NCBI GenBank assembly: GCA_900074885.1 | Contig: FJUW01000059.1 | Coordinates: 186,001-250,000, forward strand | Origin: Rhynchosporium graminicola | Taxonomy: Eukaryota; Ascomycota; Leotiomycetes; Helotiales; Ploettnerulaceae | Reading direction: 5' to 3' | DNA length: 64,000 nucleotides | Shown: in pieces, positions 10,966 through 23,201 of the stretch | Layout: every line of letters begins with the position of its first letter | Position numbering within the stretch: the first letter of the stretch is position 1 | The notes under the pieces: generated by a model | The model's database searches: none | Told to the model about the DNA's origin: nothing | What the model saw: the letters and a program-made list of their open reading frames with translations, nothing else | Translations under genes and position numbers: made by a program

Positions 10966-12850
10966 GATGGTGCTGATGTTTCTGGTGGCAGTTTGTGGTA
11001 CAGAAAACACACAGCGTAAAAGGCACTGGTGGAATGAGATTAGTCAGCACGAAGAGCCAAGATCACAAGAGGTCAGGACAAAGACATGTTACAGAGACAG
11101 TGAATGGTAGTGATGTTAATGATGTTGAGGTCCCACGCGTCAATAAAATCGATAAGCGATACAGCCGAGAATGACAACATTACCGGCATCGACAACAACA
11201 AACACGATAGCAACAGTAAATGGCATTGGGGACGACTAACCTTTCCAGCGAAAGCTTGAAACCCAGAGTGGAGGATCGTGGAACGCCTGTCTAAGTCTCG
11301 TGGAGACTTTTTGATATCGGGTGGGGAGTGGAAGAAGAAGAGGATCACGAGGAGGACGACCGATGAGAATTTATAGTTGTTGTGGGAAAGGGCAGTCGTG
11401 CCTTCCTCGCTTGTGAGGTGCTAGCGTGGATGGGAAATTGCCCACTCGTTGAGTAGAGTCGAAGATCGTGGACTAAGCTGGAAATTTGGAGTCAAGATTA
11501 TGTCATATCAGCGATAGTTGAACACGCACTTGTGATCATCGAGAGGGAGGTGCACAGGGCTTGCAGTGCGTCACGTGTGAGCAACTGGGTTTGTTTACTT
11601 TGGACGAAAACTTCAACAACGTGGCAATATTTGATTTATATACCAGGCCGAATATGACGGACGAGAGTTTCTCAATTATTGCAAGCAAATTCATGAACAC
11701 TCCTATATATACTGTAGTGATCTCTTAATTCTTTGAAGATAGTACCCAAGTGTCCTTTGTCAAACCCTCAGCAGCACTCCCTATGCACTATCTCAGGAAA
11801 TTTCCAGGAGATGATTTCCTTCCTTGACTTATGCATTGGTTGCCCTAATGGAGAAGCTCGGTACCTAGTCTTCCACTTTATAATTTGATTTGTAAGGTAT
11901 ACAGGAGTAAAACTTGAAGTCCTTGTGCAAATGACACCGTCCGAGCATTCTTGACCAAGAGCTCAACAGCAGGTAGGCGCAACCTCTCTCGATCTTCTTT
12001 TAGACGTGGCAATTACCATAAATAAGCTGGATTTCAACACTTGATAATGTTTGCCTAATTTGTGCAACCATCTATACGGACTTCTGTCCTTGTTTCGTTT
12101 AACTCAAGACTATTCGCACCACTCACCTCCTGGAAGCCCCTCCCAGGATCCTACATGCACAGTTCATAGAAATGTCATTTCAGAGTACTTTCCGGTAATA
12201 AGAGCTAATACCTTGACGTTGCTTAATCGGTACTAGTACGAGAACTTAGCATATATACCTTTTCAGATCTCTTTTCTTTCAGCTATAGATTCATAAGTAA
12301 GGTGGGGTACTTCATGACCACTGTATAGAATTCCTTCGTTTTCTGATTAACGAAAGCTTCAACGAAAGCTACTAAGTAGTTAGAATCCTGCATAGCTTGG
12401 CAAATTACCGCGAGCACGGACAGGCCGGCTTTGTCTAGAGCTACACTCAGTCCGCCTAAGATTATTGCCGTGAATTATATCGTCGATTGCTTTAAATTTG
12501 GAAATGATCAAGTAACTAAGGTCCAGGCGCATAAGCATATCATCCAGTTTTCTTTTGCGAAAAAGTCCTGATATCAATAACTGGGCACTGCAATGATATA
12601 CTGTGTTAATTCTGCTTGGAGAAGGGGGATTAACTGTGTTTTGTTCTACCCTGGTTGAGAAGTCTCTGTTGCTTAAGCGAGGTGCGATCACCAGGATACG
12701 CTTGAGTCTCCTGAACCGGCTGGCTGCTTCTTTCGTATACTGAAAAAATGTAATCATTTCAACATCGCTATAGTCAAATCTCGAATGTTCGATATATAGT
12801 AGAGGTGCGAACTCCGCTGCCGGTGATACAAAGTGGCACTTGGACACAGA
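10966..12850. other. Gene-poor region upstream of the zinc-knuckle gene
   Basis: The first few hundred bases are the promoter of the zinc-knuckle gene. Beyond 11,600 the composition becomes AT-richer. One minus-strand frame (12859-12380, 159 codons) is open but matches no family I know and lies in sequence that looks mutated, so I do not call it. No RNA gene is seen. Confidence 0.4.
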
Positions 12851-13330
12851 TGTAGTCAAAATTTATAGTATAGCTTAACAATATATGCTGCGATCATCGT
12901 CTTCCCTAATTACTGATTAGACGTAGTATAGTTTCGTATGCCCATCTACTATATAAAGTATATTGCCTGTTTTAATCCATTCTATTTGCAAGTATAGCTA
13001 TAAGGTAATCCTTACTGAAATTCAACGTGGATAAAAGTATAGATTATTAGATAGTAATCTGAATGTATACTTCGCTAGATATAAGTGGGAATTATTACGC
13101 GAGGAGGCGGACTATAGTAGATAACAAGTAAAAACATATATTTACATCCTCTAAGAACAGACTTCGAACTACAACAACTATCTCACGTGCTATCTCAAAC
13201 CTCGCTCGGATTAATTTTCGCAAGAATCTTACAGGACACCACCGAGGTAGCACTTTAAAGTCGTATAATCATTTTATAACCTCACTTCGTTGATGTGTTG
13301 ACCTCGCTAGAGCGATTTCCCTTAATTACG
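12851..13330. other. AT-rich, RIP-like stretch
   Basis: This stretch is clearly richer in A/T and in TA dinucleotides than the flanks (TATAG and TAGAT runs are frequent) and is closed by stops in all frames. In filamentous ascomycetes this look is typical of transposon copies mutated by repeat-induced point mutation. I cannot recognise the original element, so the origin is inference. Confidence 0.4.
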
Positions 13331-15000
13331 AAGCCCTATTCTATGGAATCTGGCCTTTCTATTTTCTAGCATTGACCGACTTGGCGACCGTATGTACTAA
13401 TGAAATTCTGATGGCAGCGCATCGGACAAAGAGTGCTGATGATACGGCAATATTTCGAGCAGCGCGTGGCATGAAGATGATTGATGCTGCAATATACTAG
13501 AGCTTGAACAGACAATATCAGCAACTATCTTTCTGCAGTGCGAGATGTGCACAAGCGGTTGTGAAGCAGAGATAACTATTGTGGCTAGAGATTCGCCGTT
13601 GGACAGCCGGGGACATTTGGGGCTGCATACGAGAAGTGGTCTGCTTGTGCTGAGGACCATTGAATCTGGATTGGGTTTACTTATGAATCGGTTGTTTGAT
13701 GCGTGAGATCGACTTTTGGTCTGGATATAAATCGACTTGTGGATATCATAATATTTTGATGGGACGAGGGCGTCGGTGAGGGGTTGATTTCTAGTATAGC
13801 GAGTTGGGCAAATCGCATACTTCCTTCTTTAGTCATGGTTTCTAAGGTAAAATACCAATGTTTTTTGTCGTTGTGGAAGCTGTTTGGTCAATCAAATCGT
13901 TGCAGAACTACACCATGACTTTAGTTCTGCGAGAAAAAAGTATTATAATAATTTACTGCTGAAAGATGCTCGCGAGCCACAGTGCATTCTGACTGCCTTA
14001 TACACTTCCTCGTAGCTAACCACTCGACTGATAGGTACTGATATCTTCCTCGGTGCATGTAAAAAGAGAACACAATTTCTGGAACGCAACAAAAGAGAAT
14101 ATCCATGATACAACCAACTCGAGTCCCACTACCACCGAACCACTTCCACAAACCTCCTTCTACAGCACACAAATAACCCCAGCACCAATTTTCACAACCC
14201 GTCACCTCGGCAATCCTTACTCCCTATTCGAGCCTCACCCGATCCTAAAATCTCAAAACAATCCAACATGTCTTGGACTCTTAGTGAAACGAAGACAGAC
14301 CGGGATCTCGAAACGGCCTGGGCCGCTTTTTCGCACTAGCTCGGATCCGAAACGAGATGGAAACATTGGACGACGTCAGAAGGAAGGAGGAAGGATGATG
14401 GGGATGCTGTTGTCCGGAAGGGAATTGGGATGGGTGGCAGATGTGGGCCTTTTAGGGGGAGTGATAGATGGTTATGGATATACGTTATTGATTGTGAAGT
14501 CATATTTGGGTTTGCGCGATTCGGGGGGTTTTGTGGAAGTGAAGTTAAGTTTGGCGGGCGATATTTAGCGAATTGACCGGACGACTTGTCAACACTGACG
14601 GTTGATACCCGAGACAACCGCCAACTTCATAAGCAAATGAAGTGTCTCAATATCCAATATTATTAGTTATTGAACCTAAAATGAACATAAATGTACACAC
14701 AAACCGCCCTCGTACAAGTACAGCGGGAATCAAGATCTACAGCACTCCCGTAACAAAAGCGAAAATAAGATTTCGGTAAAAAAAAAACCATCTACAACAC
14801 CCATGGGATCAACCCAAACGCCACGTCCTCCTTCCCTTAATCCTCCACTTGACTTGACTCGACTTGACTCGACTTGAATTTGACAGTCTGATGAAAATAT
14901 CTGAACACGAACAGCCAGGCCAACACATCACAACCATTACCATGCCTCATGCCATTCCCCCAGCACCATACTTATGTGACGCAAGGCTCATACCAACCGT
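13331..15000. other. Intergenic region before the Asn/Gly-rich secreted protein gene
   Basis: The right end is the 3' flank of the secreted protein gene at 15,001. A plus-strand frame of 171 codons at 14,053-14,568 has no motif and overlaps an antisense frame of similar quality, so it is not called. A small CGACTTGACT repeat is visible near 14,850-14,876. Confidence 0.4.
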
Positions 15001-16865
15001 CTACTTAGCATTACAAGCAGTCTGCTGTGCCGTACAGTCAGCCAGCGTCTTGCCAGCTGCCTTTCCGGAATTAATGGCGTCCGAGCAAGCGTTGTTCTGG
15101 ACATCGCAAGCTCTCTGCTTCGCAGCGGATTCGTTGACAAATGTGCTTCCGTTGACTGAGAAAGGACGGTCCTTGTTGCCGGATTGTGTTACAGCTGGGG
15201 CCGCGCCTCCAATGGCTCCTCCTGCATTCCCTCCACCGCCTCCTCCACCGCCGGCGTCGTTTTTCCCGCCATTCTTGCCTCCATTATTAGCACCGTTGCC
15301 TCCTGCGTTGGCGGTAGCTGATGTAGTTGCGGCTGGAACAGCAGATGAAGTTGATGTTGCGGATACGGATGCGGATGCGGCTCCATTATTGCCTCCTCTT
15401 CCTCCTTGGTTTCCGCCTTGGGTTCCTTGGTTTCCTCCTTGGTTTCCTTGGTTCCCACCATTGTTGCCTCCATTACCAGCGGCCTGGGTTGGAGTAGCAG
15501 CTGCAGAGCCTTGAGTGAATAGTCAGTATATAAGATATAACACTAGTAGAAGTAGATTCAAAATGTGTCCAAGATATATTTACGAGCTTCTCTGTGATGA
15601 TCAACACCCTCAGGAGCGTCGTGATCTTCTAAATCTAGATGAAAAAAGTCATGTGAGTCAAAACTTACTTGCTGCTGCGTTCCCACCACCGTTCGCACCC
15701 CCATTCCCAGCACCATTGCCTCCCCCGTTTCCACCCCCATTTCCACCCCCGTTATTTCCGCCTGCATTTCCTCCATTACCACCCGCATTGCCGCCGTTAT
15801 TGCCTCCATTGTTGCTGCCATTTCCTCCTCCATTGTTCCCTCCGTTGTTGCCACCACCGCCTCCTTAATTGTTAGTCAGTATAGATCCTCGACAAACAAC
15901 TCTCGTCTAGAAAGAATGAAATCACGTACCAGCACCAACAGTGAACTTTTGACAATCATCCTGAGCACCTCTCTGGGCGACAGGCATAAGTACAGGTTGA
16001 TGGTTAGAAGAAGAAGTCATAGAGCACACGCGGTAGTTTCCAGCTGGAAGACCACCCGTGACAGTTGCGGAAAGAAGACCCTGGTTGTTTCCAGCATCGT
16101 TAACACCCTTGAAGAAGACAAAGGCGACTGGGTCGGGGGGCTGGGTTGGTGCAAGAGAGTTTCCGAGATCTTGGATAGTCAAATGGGTGTGTCCGATAAT
16201 CTTGCCTGATCCATCGAGATTCTGGGGAGCGCTGTAGTACGTCGCCTGAGCGTTGGTGAAAGACCCTGCGGCGAGACCCTTGGTTTGGACAGAGACGTCG
16301 AAGGTTTGGTTAGGCGTAAGATCCTCCATTGGTTTAGGTGAGGTGATGATACCACTGATCATGTTGGCGGTTGAGGGGATTTTGCCCATAACTATTGGTT
16401 GTTAAATACTGCTTCACAGAGACTTAACATCCATCACTTACCAATTCCGTTGCAGGATCCCTCTTTGACTTGTAGACCGTTGGTGATAGTTTGGCCCTGG
16501 CAGAAGTTGATGAAGTTGTTGGCGTCGCTAAACCGTCGTCAGCATAATCTCGACTTCAAGAAGGAGGAAACTTACGTAGCCGAGTTGGCTTGACCGGCGG
16601 TAGGTGTTTCTTGACCGTTCTTATTTGAGTTGGCTTGAATCACAGAGGCATCGAGACAGTTCCCGCCGGCGTTTCCACCACCACCACCGTTGTTCCCTCC
16701 GTTGTTGCCTCCGTTATTTCCGCCATTGTTGCCTCCATTGTTGCCGCCGCCGCCATTTTGTCTGTTGTTTTGTCTCCGGGCCAATCCGTTGGACTCCGGA
16801 ATGATAGCAGCTTCGGTCGCAAGAGCTAGGCCAAGAATGGCGATTGAAACTTGTTGAAATAACAT
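15001..16865 (-). CDS. Secreted Asn/Gly-rich protein (family often mislabelled ribosomal protein s17)
   Basis: Five minus-strand exons, 16865-16576, 16527-16442, 16391-15930, 15863-15669 and 15509-15001, give 513 aa. A signal peptide of about 20 residues is followed by a dibasic ARRQ-like site. Then come GNNGG repeats, a globular domain with GQTITNGLQVKEGSCNGI, GKIIGHTHLTIQDLGNSL, FVFFKGVNDAGNNQG and GNYRVCSMTSSSNHQPVLMP, a second and third Gly/Asn/Gln-rich tract, and a C-terminal Cys motif RACDVQNNACSDA...DCTAQQTAC. I recall this domain from ascomycete proteins labelled ribosomal protein s17 without good reason. It resembles appressorium or wall proteins of the Gas1/Egh16 type. It is likely extracellular or wall-bound. 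Function is unknown. The low-complexity tracts are split over exons 1, 4 and 5, so the exon 4 and 5 borders are the least certain. Confidence 0.84.
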
Positions 16866-19569
16866 GATGGCGAGAAAGTGAAAGTTCTTCAAAAGTGCTA
16901 GCTGGGAAACTCGTTCTCTTTGATCTACAATGAGGATGTCGAGTTGAGAAGCGAAGCGAGGATGTTGTAGAATCGAAAAGAGAGTGTTGAAAAAATGGAT
17001 TCCAGTCCTAGCAAGCAGAAATTAAAAAGAATGACGGGAGTGTACAGCTCAGCAAGATACCAAACGATACAGAATAAAGGATGAGTTTCTGCCAAGGAGG
17101 ATGACCGTCGACTTTTATATAGGATCTCCTCGTCTGAAATGTCGTTCGGTCCTGGGCGGCTTGGCACGTCAGGGGAAGAGCTCCATTGAGTTTCTGACCG
17201 AGCGTCCAGGGAACATTGTCTAGGTAGGATTTCAAAGCCCTGCTGAAATTAAAACTCCACCAGAAGGACGGAGTAGCTGCACTGAACTGGATATCGGAGC
17301 CCTGATCAACGTGTTTGGCTCCGCTGTGGTGCATCAAAAAGATGCCAAACCCTCCGCACCCAGGGGCTTCCCGCAGTAGGCTGCGACATGAATGCTTCAA
17401 GTCTCGCTTATGGGCGGTTTCGTCTCAAACACGAGAGAAGCAGACAGCGGACGCTAGAGTCAAGATGACAGCCATCATCTTAACATCGGATCAAGCTTTG
17501 ACTTTGCCCATCATCGGCTGTGGAAAGACTCGGTTGATGTCTCAAGTTATATGAGTCTTGATGGGTTGAACTTCACATCGTGGAATTCTGTAAGAAGAAC
17601 CACAAAGGAACAAGCGCGAATACGAGATAGACTTCCAGATGACCCGCGCAAATCGATATCAGACCTACCGATTGCAATGAACGCCTAGTAATACTGGTTC
17701 TAGCGTTTGGATAAAAGCAAGCAATCCAACTCACCACGATACTGCAAAGTAAAGACAATAATGCACCCACATCAGCCTGGTAAACTCGCCTGGTATTGCA
17801 AACAAACTAACCGAATCCCAAAACATGATTACATCAAACCATTGATTGACAGACAATTCGATGTCACATCAACTCCAATCTTTGTCATTTGAAATCAATT
17901 CTCGGCTGTCCGGCTCCCTCGTTTGCATCCAAGAGTACTACGCCCCATCGCGAGATATCTCTCTCGGCATCGAGATGACCTCCTCTCGACTCTTTGAAGA
18001 TGCCGGGTCGTAGCGTAGAGAACGAAATTGGTGTTGTTGGCAAAGTGGCAATGTGCAACGTGCAGCTTCGTAAGGGATGCAGGAAGTCGGCACCTCAGGG
18101 GTTCGATACGAAACTCTGCCAACTATGGAGCCCGATAAGCTCGCGCTTATTGTAAAGCCCTGTATACTTACTAGGTAGTTACAATAGGCGCCTCCTCAGT
18201 TCTCTCGGACAGCTGCGCCGAATGATATACTCCAAAACGATAAATGGATGACGAACAAAATCATATGATATGCATTGTGCACAAACAGCTCCATGATTGA
18301 CGAGGATGCACTTACACAATCCCAGCTTCGTGGCATGTTCTGCTCGGCACTCGAACGTCTGCTTGTTGAGATACGAGTCTCTGGGTAATGAATGTATCCT
18401 ATGATCCCTACCAACCCATAACTAACTCTAGACTCCACAATTCTCATGAACATCTAGTATCATCGCGGCTCTCTTCACATCCTCACATCGGCTCATGCCT
18501 CGTGAAATGTTCCAAGAGAGCCAGCATCTAAGCAAACAGCACCCATCATTCGTTCGGAACGAAACCTGCAAAGGAACCACCTCTGCCCTCAAAACCCAAG
18601 GCTTTACTTGGCCGCCCACCTCGGTAAACCACAAACATCCAGGCAAGCGGCCCCCTGACAGCTCCATTGTAGCTACCCTGCCTCCTGCCTGTCATTCAGC
18701 GAACAGACCTCGCTTAAGAACGCTACGACATCTTCTCCACACCTCAAACGTCTCATAACTTCGGACCAGCCACCCGAATAGACTCGATAAAGAACGGACT
18801 CCCGAGAAGTGAACTCAAAGCATGAATGGTTCCTGTATCCATGCACTTGCACTGTCTGTGTGGCTGCGCCGTGACAATGTGAGAGCTGTCAATTAAGCTT
18901 ACCCGAGCCTAGTTGAACTCTCGCGGGAGCAGAGTACCAGCGTCGTTTGAAAATACTAGCTGATTCAGATGCAGAAGTAAGCTTTTACTATGGCGGGCCA
19001 GTAGGCCCTTGAAAGTATCAAGAGCGTTTAGGTGGAGCATACTTAAACGAAATGATGATTGATAACGAGAAATCAAGATAGAAGGAAACATGCAAAAAGG
19101 GTCTTATTTGGTGGCGCACAGCCATCTCATCAACAATCTATCTCCTCAGGCGAAAGTAAAGCATGGAATTCATATCTTACGCGATGAAAGTTTGCGCAAC
19201 TGCTCAAAGGCGCGAGAAGCTGGAATGTCATGCTACAGACAAGCCCTCGTTTGACATTCGATACTTCATTTCCCTGCTCAGGAATCAAGACTTGATGCTC
19301 ATGCCAAGTTACAGATCCATCTGATCTCCCTCAAAGGCGCCGTAATCCATGGCCGAATAAGCCCGTAACATCCACTCATATCCACAAGATCAAGAAACCT
19401 CCTCTCAGAAGCACGTTTGATTCCACATCAGGGGTTCATCGATGTCATGAGGAAGGAGATCATTCTCGCTTTCCCCCAGAACAGCTCCATTCTCGGATAT
19501 CACGGGAGAGATAACGACAGAAAACCGACAATCCCCTGACAAGACCTCAATCTCCAAACAAAACGGCAA
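16866..19569. other. Intergenic region, 2.7 kb, no gene seen
   Basis: The left end is the promoter and leader of the Asn/Gly-rich secreted protein gene, with a TATATA-like run near 17,116-17,122. The rest has only short frames (60-130 codons) on both strands without motifs, signal peptides or splice support. The right end is the 3' flank of the acidic protein gene. Confidence 0.45.
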
Positions 19570-21405
19570 TTATACCCGTCCGTCAAGCCCGTTTTTCTCG
19601 ATGTTCTTGTAGATCATTCCCTCTTGTCGAACGTTGATATCGATCGTCTCGTCCAAGATTCGGATACCGACATGTGTCTTCTCGAGCCGCTTCCACGACT
19701 TCAAAGCTTCCTCTTTCCAGAAGCCGTACTGCTTCCTTCGGTACTGATAGAAGGCTTTGGTAAGCGGACGGACTCGGAGACGACGGAGGATCTTCTGAAG
19801 TTTGAATCTGGCTTCACCGGCTTCGAGGTAGGTCTTCCATTTCTGGCGACGGATTTTCTCGAGGGCCGCTCTGTATCGTGTGATTTGGTTCAGTTCCTTT
19901 TCTTTGTTAGCTTTCTGTACGGGGATTGCCTAGAGGTTTGTGCTGACCTCGAAAGAAAGTGCACCGCCATGTCGGTCTACGCTGTAGATTTGCTTGATGT
20001 TAGTCGGAAACCATGAAGGAAGTTCCTCTGGCGGTGGAAATCCAACGTGTTTTGCCGGCATGATCTTCAGTGGCTCTCGACGATGACGAATTGAGGTGTC
20101 GTATGACATTTCATCCTCGTTTGACATCTCTTCGTCTTCTGACATCTCGTCTGCTTCGGAATCGTCAGAATTACCCACACCTATTGCCTGAAGATGGGAC
20201 TCAGGAAAGGCTTCCGAGGTTCGTGAGAAAACATTCTTGGCGCCTTGAGTGATGATTGTCTCCTCAACACTACCATCCATCTCGGAGTCCGAACCAGAAC
20301 GAGAATGCTCAATTTTCTCTTTGATGCGAACATCGTCGGCCGTAATTTTGGTTCCGTGAGTGACAATGATCTCTTTACCATAAGTAATCGAGTCAGATGT
20401 TGAGTCGGACGAATCCGAGAAGTCAAATCTTCCGCTACTGCCTGGGGTGTTCGTATCTTTTGTGCTTTGGAAGACGATTGTCTCTTCAATGCTGCCATCA
20501 GAATCGGAATCCGAATCAGGGAGAGTAGGCCATTGAAGATTTCCAACCTCGGCTCCGTTCCCTTTTGTATTGGAGATGGTGCCGGGGCTGGAAGTATCGG
20601 TGATGCTTGGCTCTTGAGTGACTTCAAGATCGACATCGTCCATACTGGTGTTGGAAACTGGCTTGCTTGAGTGACTTTCAAATACGTTTCCAGATGCACT
20701 ATTGGAGAGGGGAGTCATCGTAGCCTGTTTGCTCAGCTGTTCACGAGTCTTTCTGGGAGGTGGAAAGAGTTTTGTGCCCATATTCCCTGGAGAAGGAAAC
20801 TCTCGATTGCTTCTGGATCTCTTTAGATCGGCTGTGGAAGTTTCTGGCAAGAGAGTATATTCAGCCGTGGGCTCTAACGGATTGTCGTTTATGACGAAGT
20901 TATTATCGTACTCGGAGGGGGACTTCTTTGAAGCTGAACTCAAAGGATTCAGTATTCGCTCATCAGCAGAACGAGTAGGAGCGAGAACATCCTTGGTCAA
21001 AGAAATCGGACTGCTATTAGGATCAAAGCTGTGGTTTGATAAACCCTCATCGCTACCAGACCCCTCGTTCTCGGAGTCGGGAATGTAACCTCGTATCTTG
21101 AGTTCCTTCGAACTGACTCTGGCAGGAATCGGACTGTAATGAGCTCTAGCAGACTTCAGGCCTCCGTTGCCAACAGCACCAGTGTTTGAGACAACCGGCC
21201 GGACAGACTTGTCATCATCTTCTTCGGACAGAGCAAGTTCCTTGGTGGGCTGGGCGGGTGTTGAGTGATGAGCAGCTGCTCTCTTGATATCGCGCTTCTG
21301 TTTCCGCTCTTGCTTTCGTTTCTTCTTCTCAGCTTTGCGCGAAGCCTTCTCCTCCGCAGATCGACTACCTCCAAACGTGTTCACTGGTTTTCCTGTCTGC
21401 GACAT
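19570..21405 (-). CDS. Acidic Ser-rich, largely disordered protein with repeated SIM-like motifs
   Basis: I do not recognise the family. The start at 21405 gives MSQTGKPVNTFGGSRS followed by a strongly basic segment (residues about 20-45) that could be a nuclear localisation signal. A long Ser/Asp/Glu-rich disordered region follows. Three related motifs stand out: EETIVFQSTK (about residue 305), EIIVTHGTK (about 343) and EETIITQGAK (about 377). Each lies next to Ser/Asp runs, which is the arrangement of SUMO-interacting motifs. The C-terminal 120 residues are basic and coiled-coil-like (RYRAALEKIRRQKWKTYLEAGEARF). One intron, 19980-19930 (51 nt, GTAGAC to TAG), is inferred because the frame otherwise stops after 491 codons while the basic segment continues downstream. 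Total 594 aa. The frame stays open far upstream of the chosen start. Confidence 0.72.
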
Positions 21406-22530
21406 GATAAATGCTTTTGGGTGCGCCTTCGAGGCTCTGTTTTGCGAGTAATCTGTAGAAGATAGATCGATGGCGTTAAGGTTGACAAAGCTCGAAAGAA
21501 GACACAATGGGAACTTAGCGAAAGACCAAGATGCGCCTAGCCTGTTTGATAATGAATCAATCTTTCTTTCGTGAAAGGTGAGCGGAATAAAAGGAACTGG
21601 GCCTCCACGTGACGAAGAACTTGCAAGGGAATGCTGAAGAGCCAGCCATAAATAGTGAACGAAGTGAATGTCGCAAGAAGGAGTATTATTCTTTTGGCTT
21701 GCTACATGTTTGTTTATCAAACGAAGACTGCTGATAGTTCGACTTATCATTTAATAACGGTCCCGGAAGTCGTATCGAATGCAAAACTTGCGTAGCGGAA
21801 GCCTGTATAACTCATATCTTGAAGGGCCATGATCCATGCCAACGAGTATGTATTGTCTATTTTCTTCAACAAGAAACTAGAAGGAAGAAACTTCTGCGCT
21901 AATACCAAGACCCAAGTAGTGGCGATGCGGCCAGAAATTCAAATCGTCCAGACTTGAGCTCCTCGCTTAATTTGCAGCGGCTCATTTGTAAATATACTGA
22001 CCAAACCTTTCTTCATTCTGTAACTATAAACTACATCATCTTTTAATCACAGCAACGACAAAAAGAACTTGAGAATCATTTACTGATAATGAAAAACCTT
22101 GTTGGATTTCACGACCCGATTGTACATTTATCCGCGTAAGCCGTATTAAGAGTCTTGTGTGTATACAGCAGCGCGCGGATGTGTTTGTTCGTGCTTTGCG
22201 ACAGAGGGAATGACGAATTTCTGCCATCGAGTCTAGCATAGGGTATGGTGTACTATTTGCAGGGTTCTCTTGAGATTTCCGCATTCACGGTATGTTGCGT
22301 GGTGGCTGAAGTTCCGCACTCGGACGACATACAGTAATGTGATTCATAAGGCTCTGTAACTCCTGAACTTGTAATCCACTGATACTCAAGGCCATAACAC
22401 TCTTATTTATATGTCCCACCGTATACCTCTGGCCCATTGTCAGACGCTTCCTCTGATATCATCTTACAGCTCCACTTCCAACGTTCTCATAGCTCTCACT
22501 ATATCTCCTGGTACCTATCAGCTCGGCAAC
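21406..22530. other. Divergent region between the acidic protein and a small secreted protein gene
   Basis: This stretch holds the promoters of two divergent genes. The frame of the acidic protein stays open to about 21,750, but that part looks non-coding. No other gene or repeat is evident. Confidence 0.5.
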
Positions 22531-23201
22531 ATGTTATCAGCATTTGAACGCATGCTGGTATACCTCATGATGCTCCTCACCTTTGTCGTACCTTTCGTAA
22601 CAGGCCATCCGGTCAGTGTCAACCTTACATCATCTCTCCATGGCTCTTCTCAACTCGTCTCTCGCAGCATGGGTGAACTAGACTGCAATCGCCTTCGACC
22701 AGTAGAAACATCTCCAAATATCTGCTATCTTGGCTACCAGGCCGCGAGAATTGACCAACCAGATCTTCGGTTACCCCCACTAGTTGTGGATCTCTCTGTC
22801 TGGAACCAGAGCTGCAATAGAATCGGTATGTCCTTTGATCTCCAGCACTATTTTGAACCATGCATTTACATTCTCATTTCTCCCTCGCACCCTGATAACG
22901 TCCTGTATCTTCCCACGCATTTGCTAAGGACTGATCTCTAGGCTACGCAACCTTCGCGCCACCAGGCAAGACTTACAACCTCTACTCCGAACTCCCATAC
23001 GTCGTCGTGGCAGAACTTCCGAAAGTGAAGTCCTGGTTCATTCCCGCATCGCTGGACTACGCTGGCAAACACTTCGACGGAGGTCGGGATGGCAAGGTCT
23101 CTATGAGATACAGCTGTTACTACCCTTACGAGAACGATCTGGATTACCCACCAGCTTTCCCGAAATTGCTCATCTTCTGCTTCGTTCCCTTTAAATGCTA
23201 A
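22531..23201 (+). CDS. Small secreted Cys-containing protein, candidate effector
   Basis: Two exons, 22531-22825 and 22942-23201, joined by a GTATGT donor and a TCTAG acceptor, give 184 aa. The first 25 residues form a strong signal peptide (MLVYLMMLLTFVVPFVTG core). The mature part has several Cys (DCNRLRP, NICYLGYQ, QSCNRIG, YSCYYPY, FCFVPFKC) that could pair, and aromatic-rich segments such as GYATFAPPGKTYNLYSELPY. I do not recognise the family. Small size, secretion and Cys content are usual for effectors or surface proteins of plant-associated fungi, but that role is inference. An in-frame Met at about position 9 would give a tighter signal peptide. The 3' end could be spliced further. 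Confidence 0.55.

Noticed and set aside
12380..12859. Minus-strand frame of 159 codons.
   Set aside because: Lies beside AT-rich mutated sequence, has no recognisable domain and no splice or start context; could be transposon debris.
14053..14568. Plus-strand frame of 171 codons.
   Set aside because: No motif or signal peptide, compositional drift along the frame, and an equally good antisense frame over its second half.
14864..15868. Long plus-strand Pro/Ala-rich frames.
   Set aside because: They are antisense shadows of the Gly/Asn-rich exons of the secreted protein gene on the minus strand.
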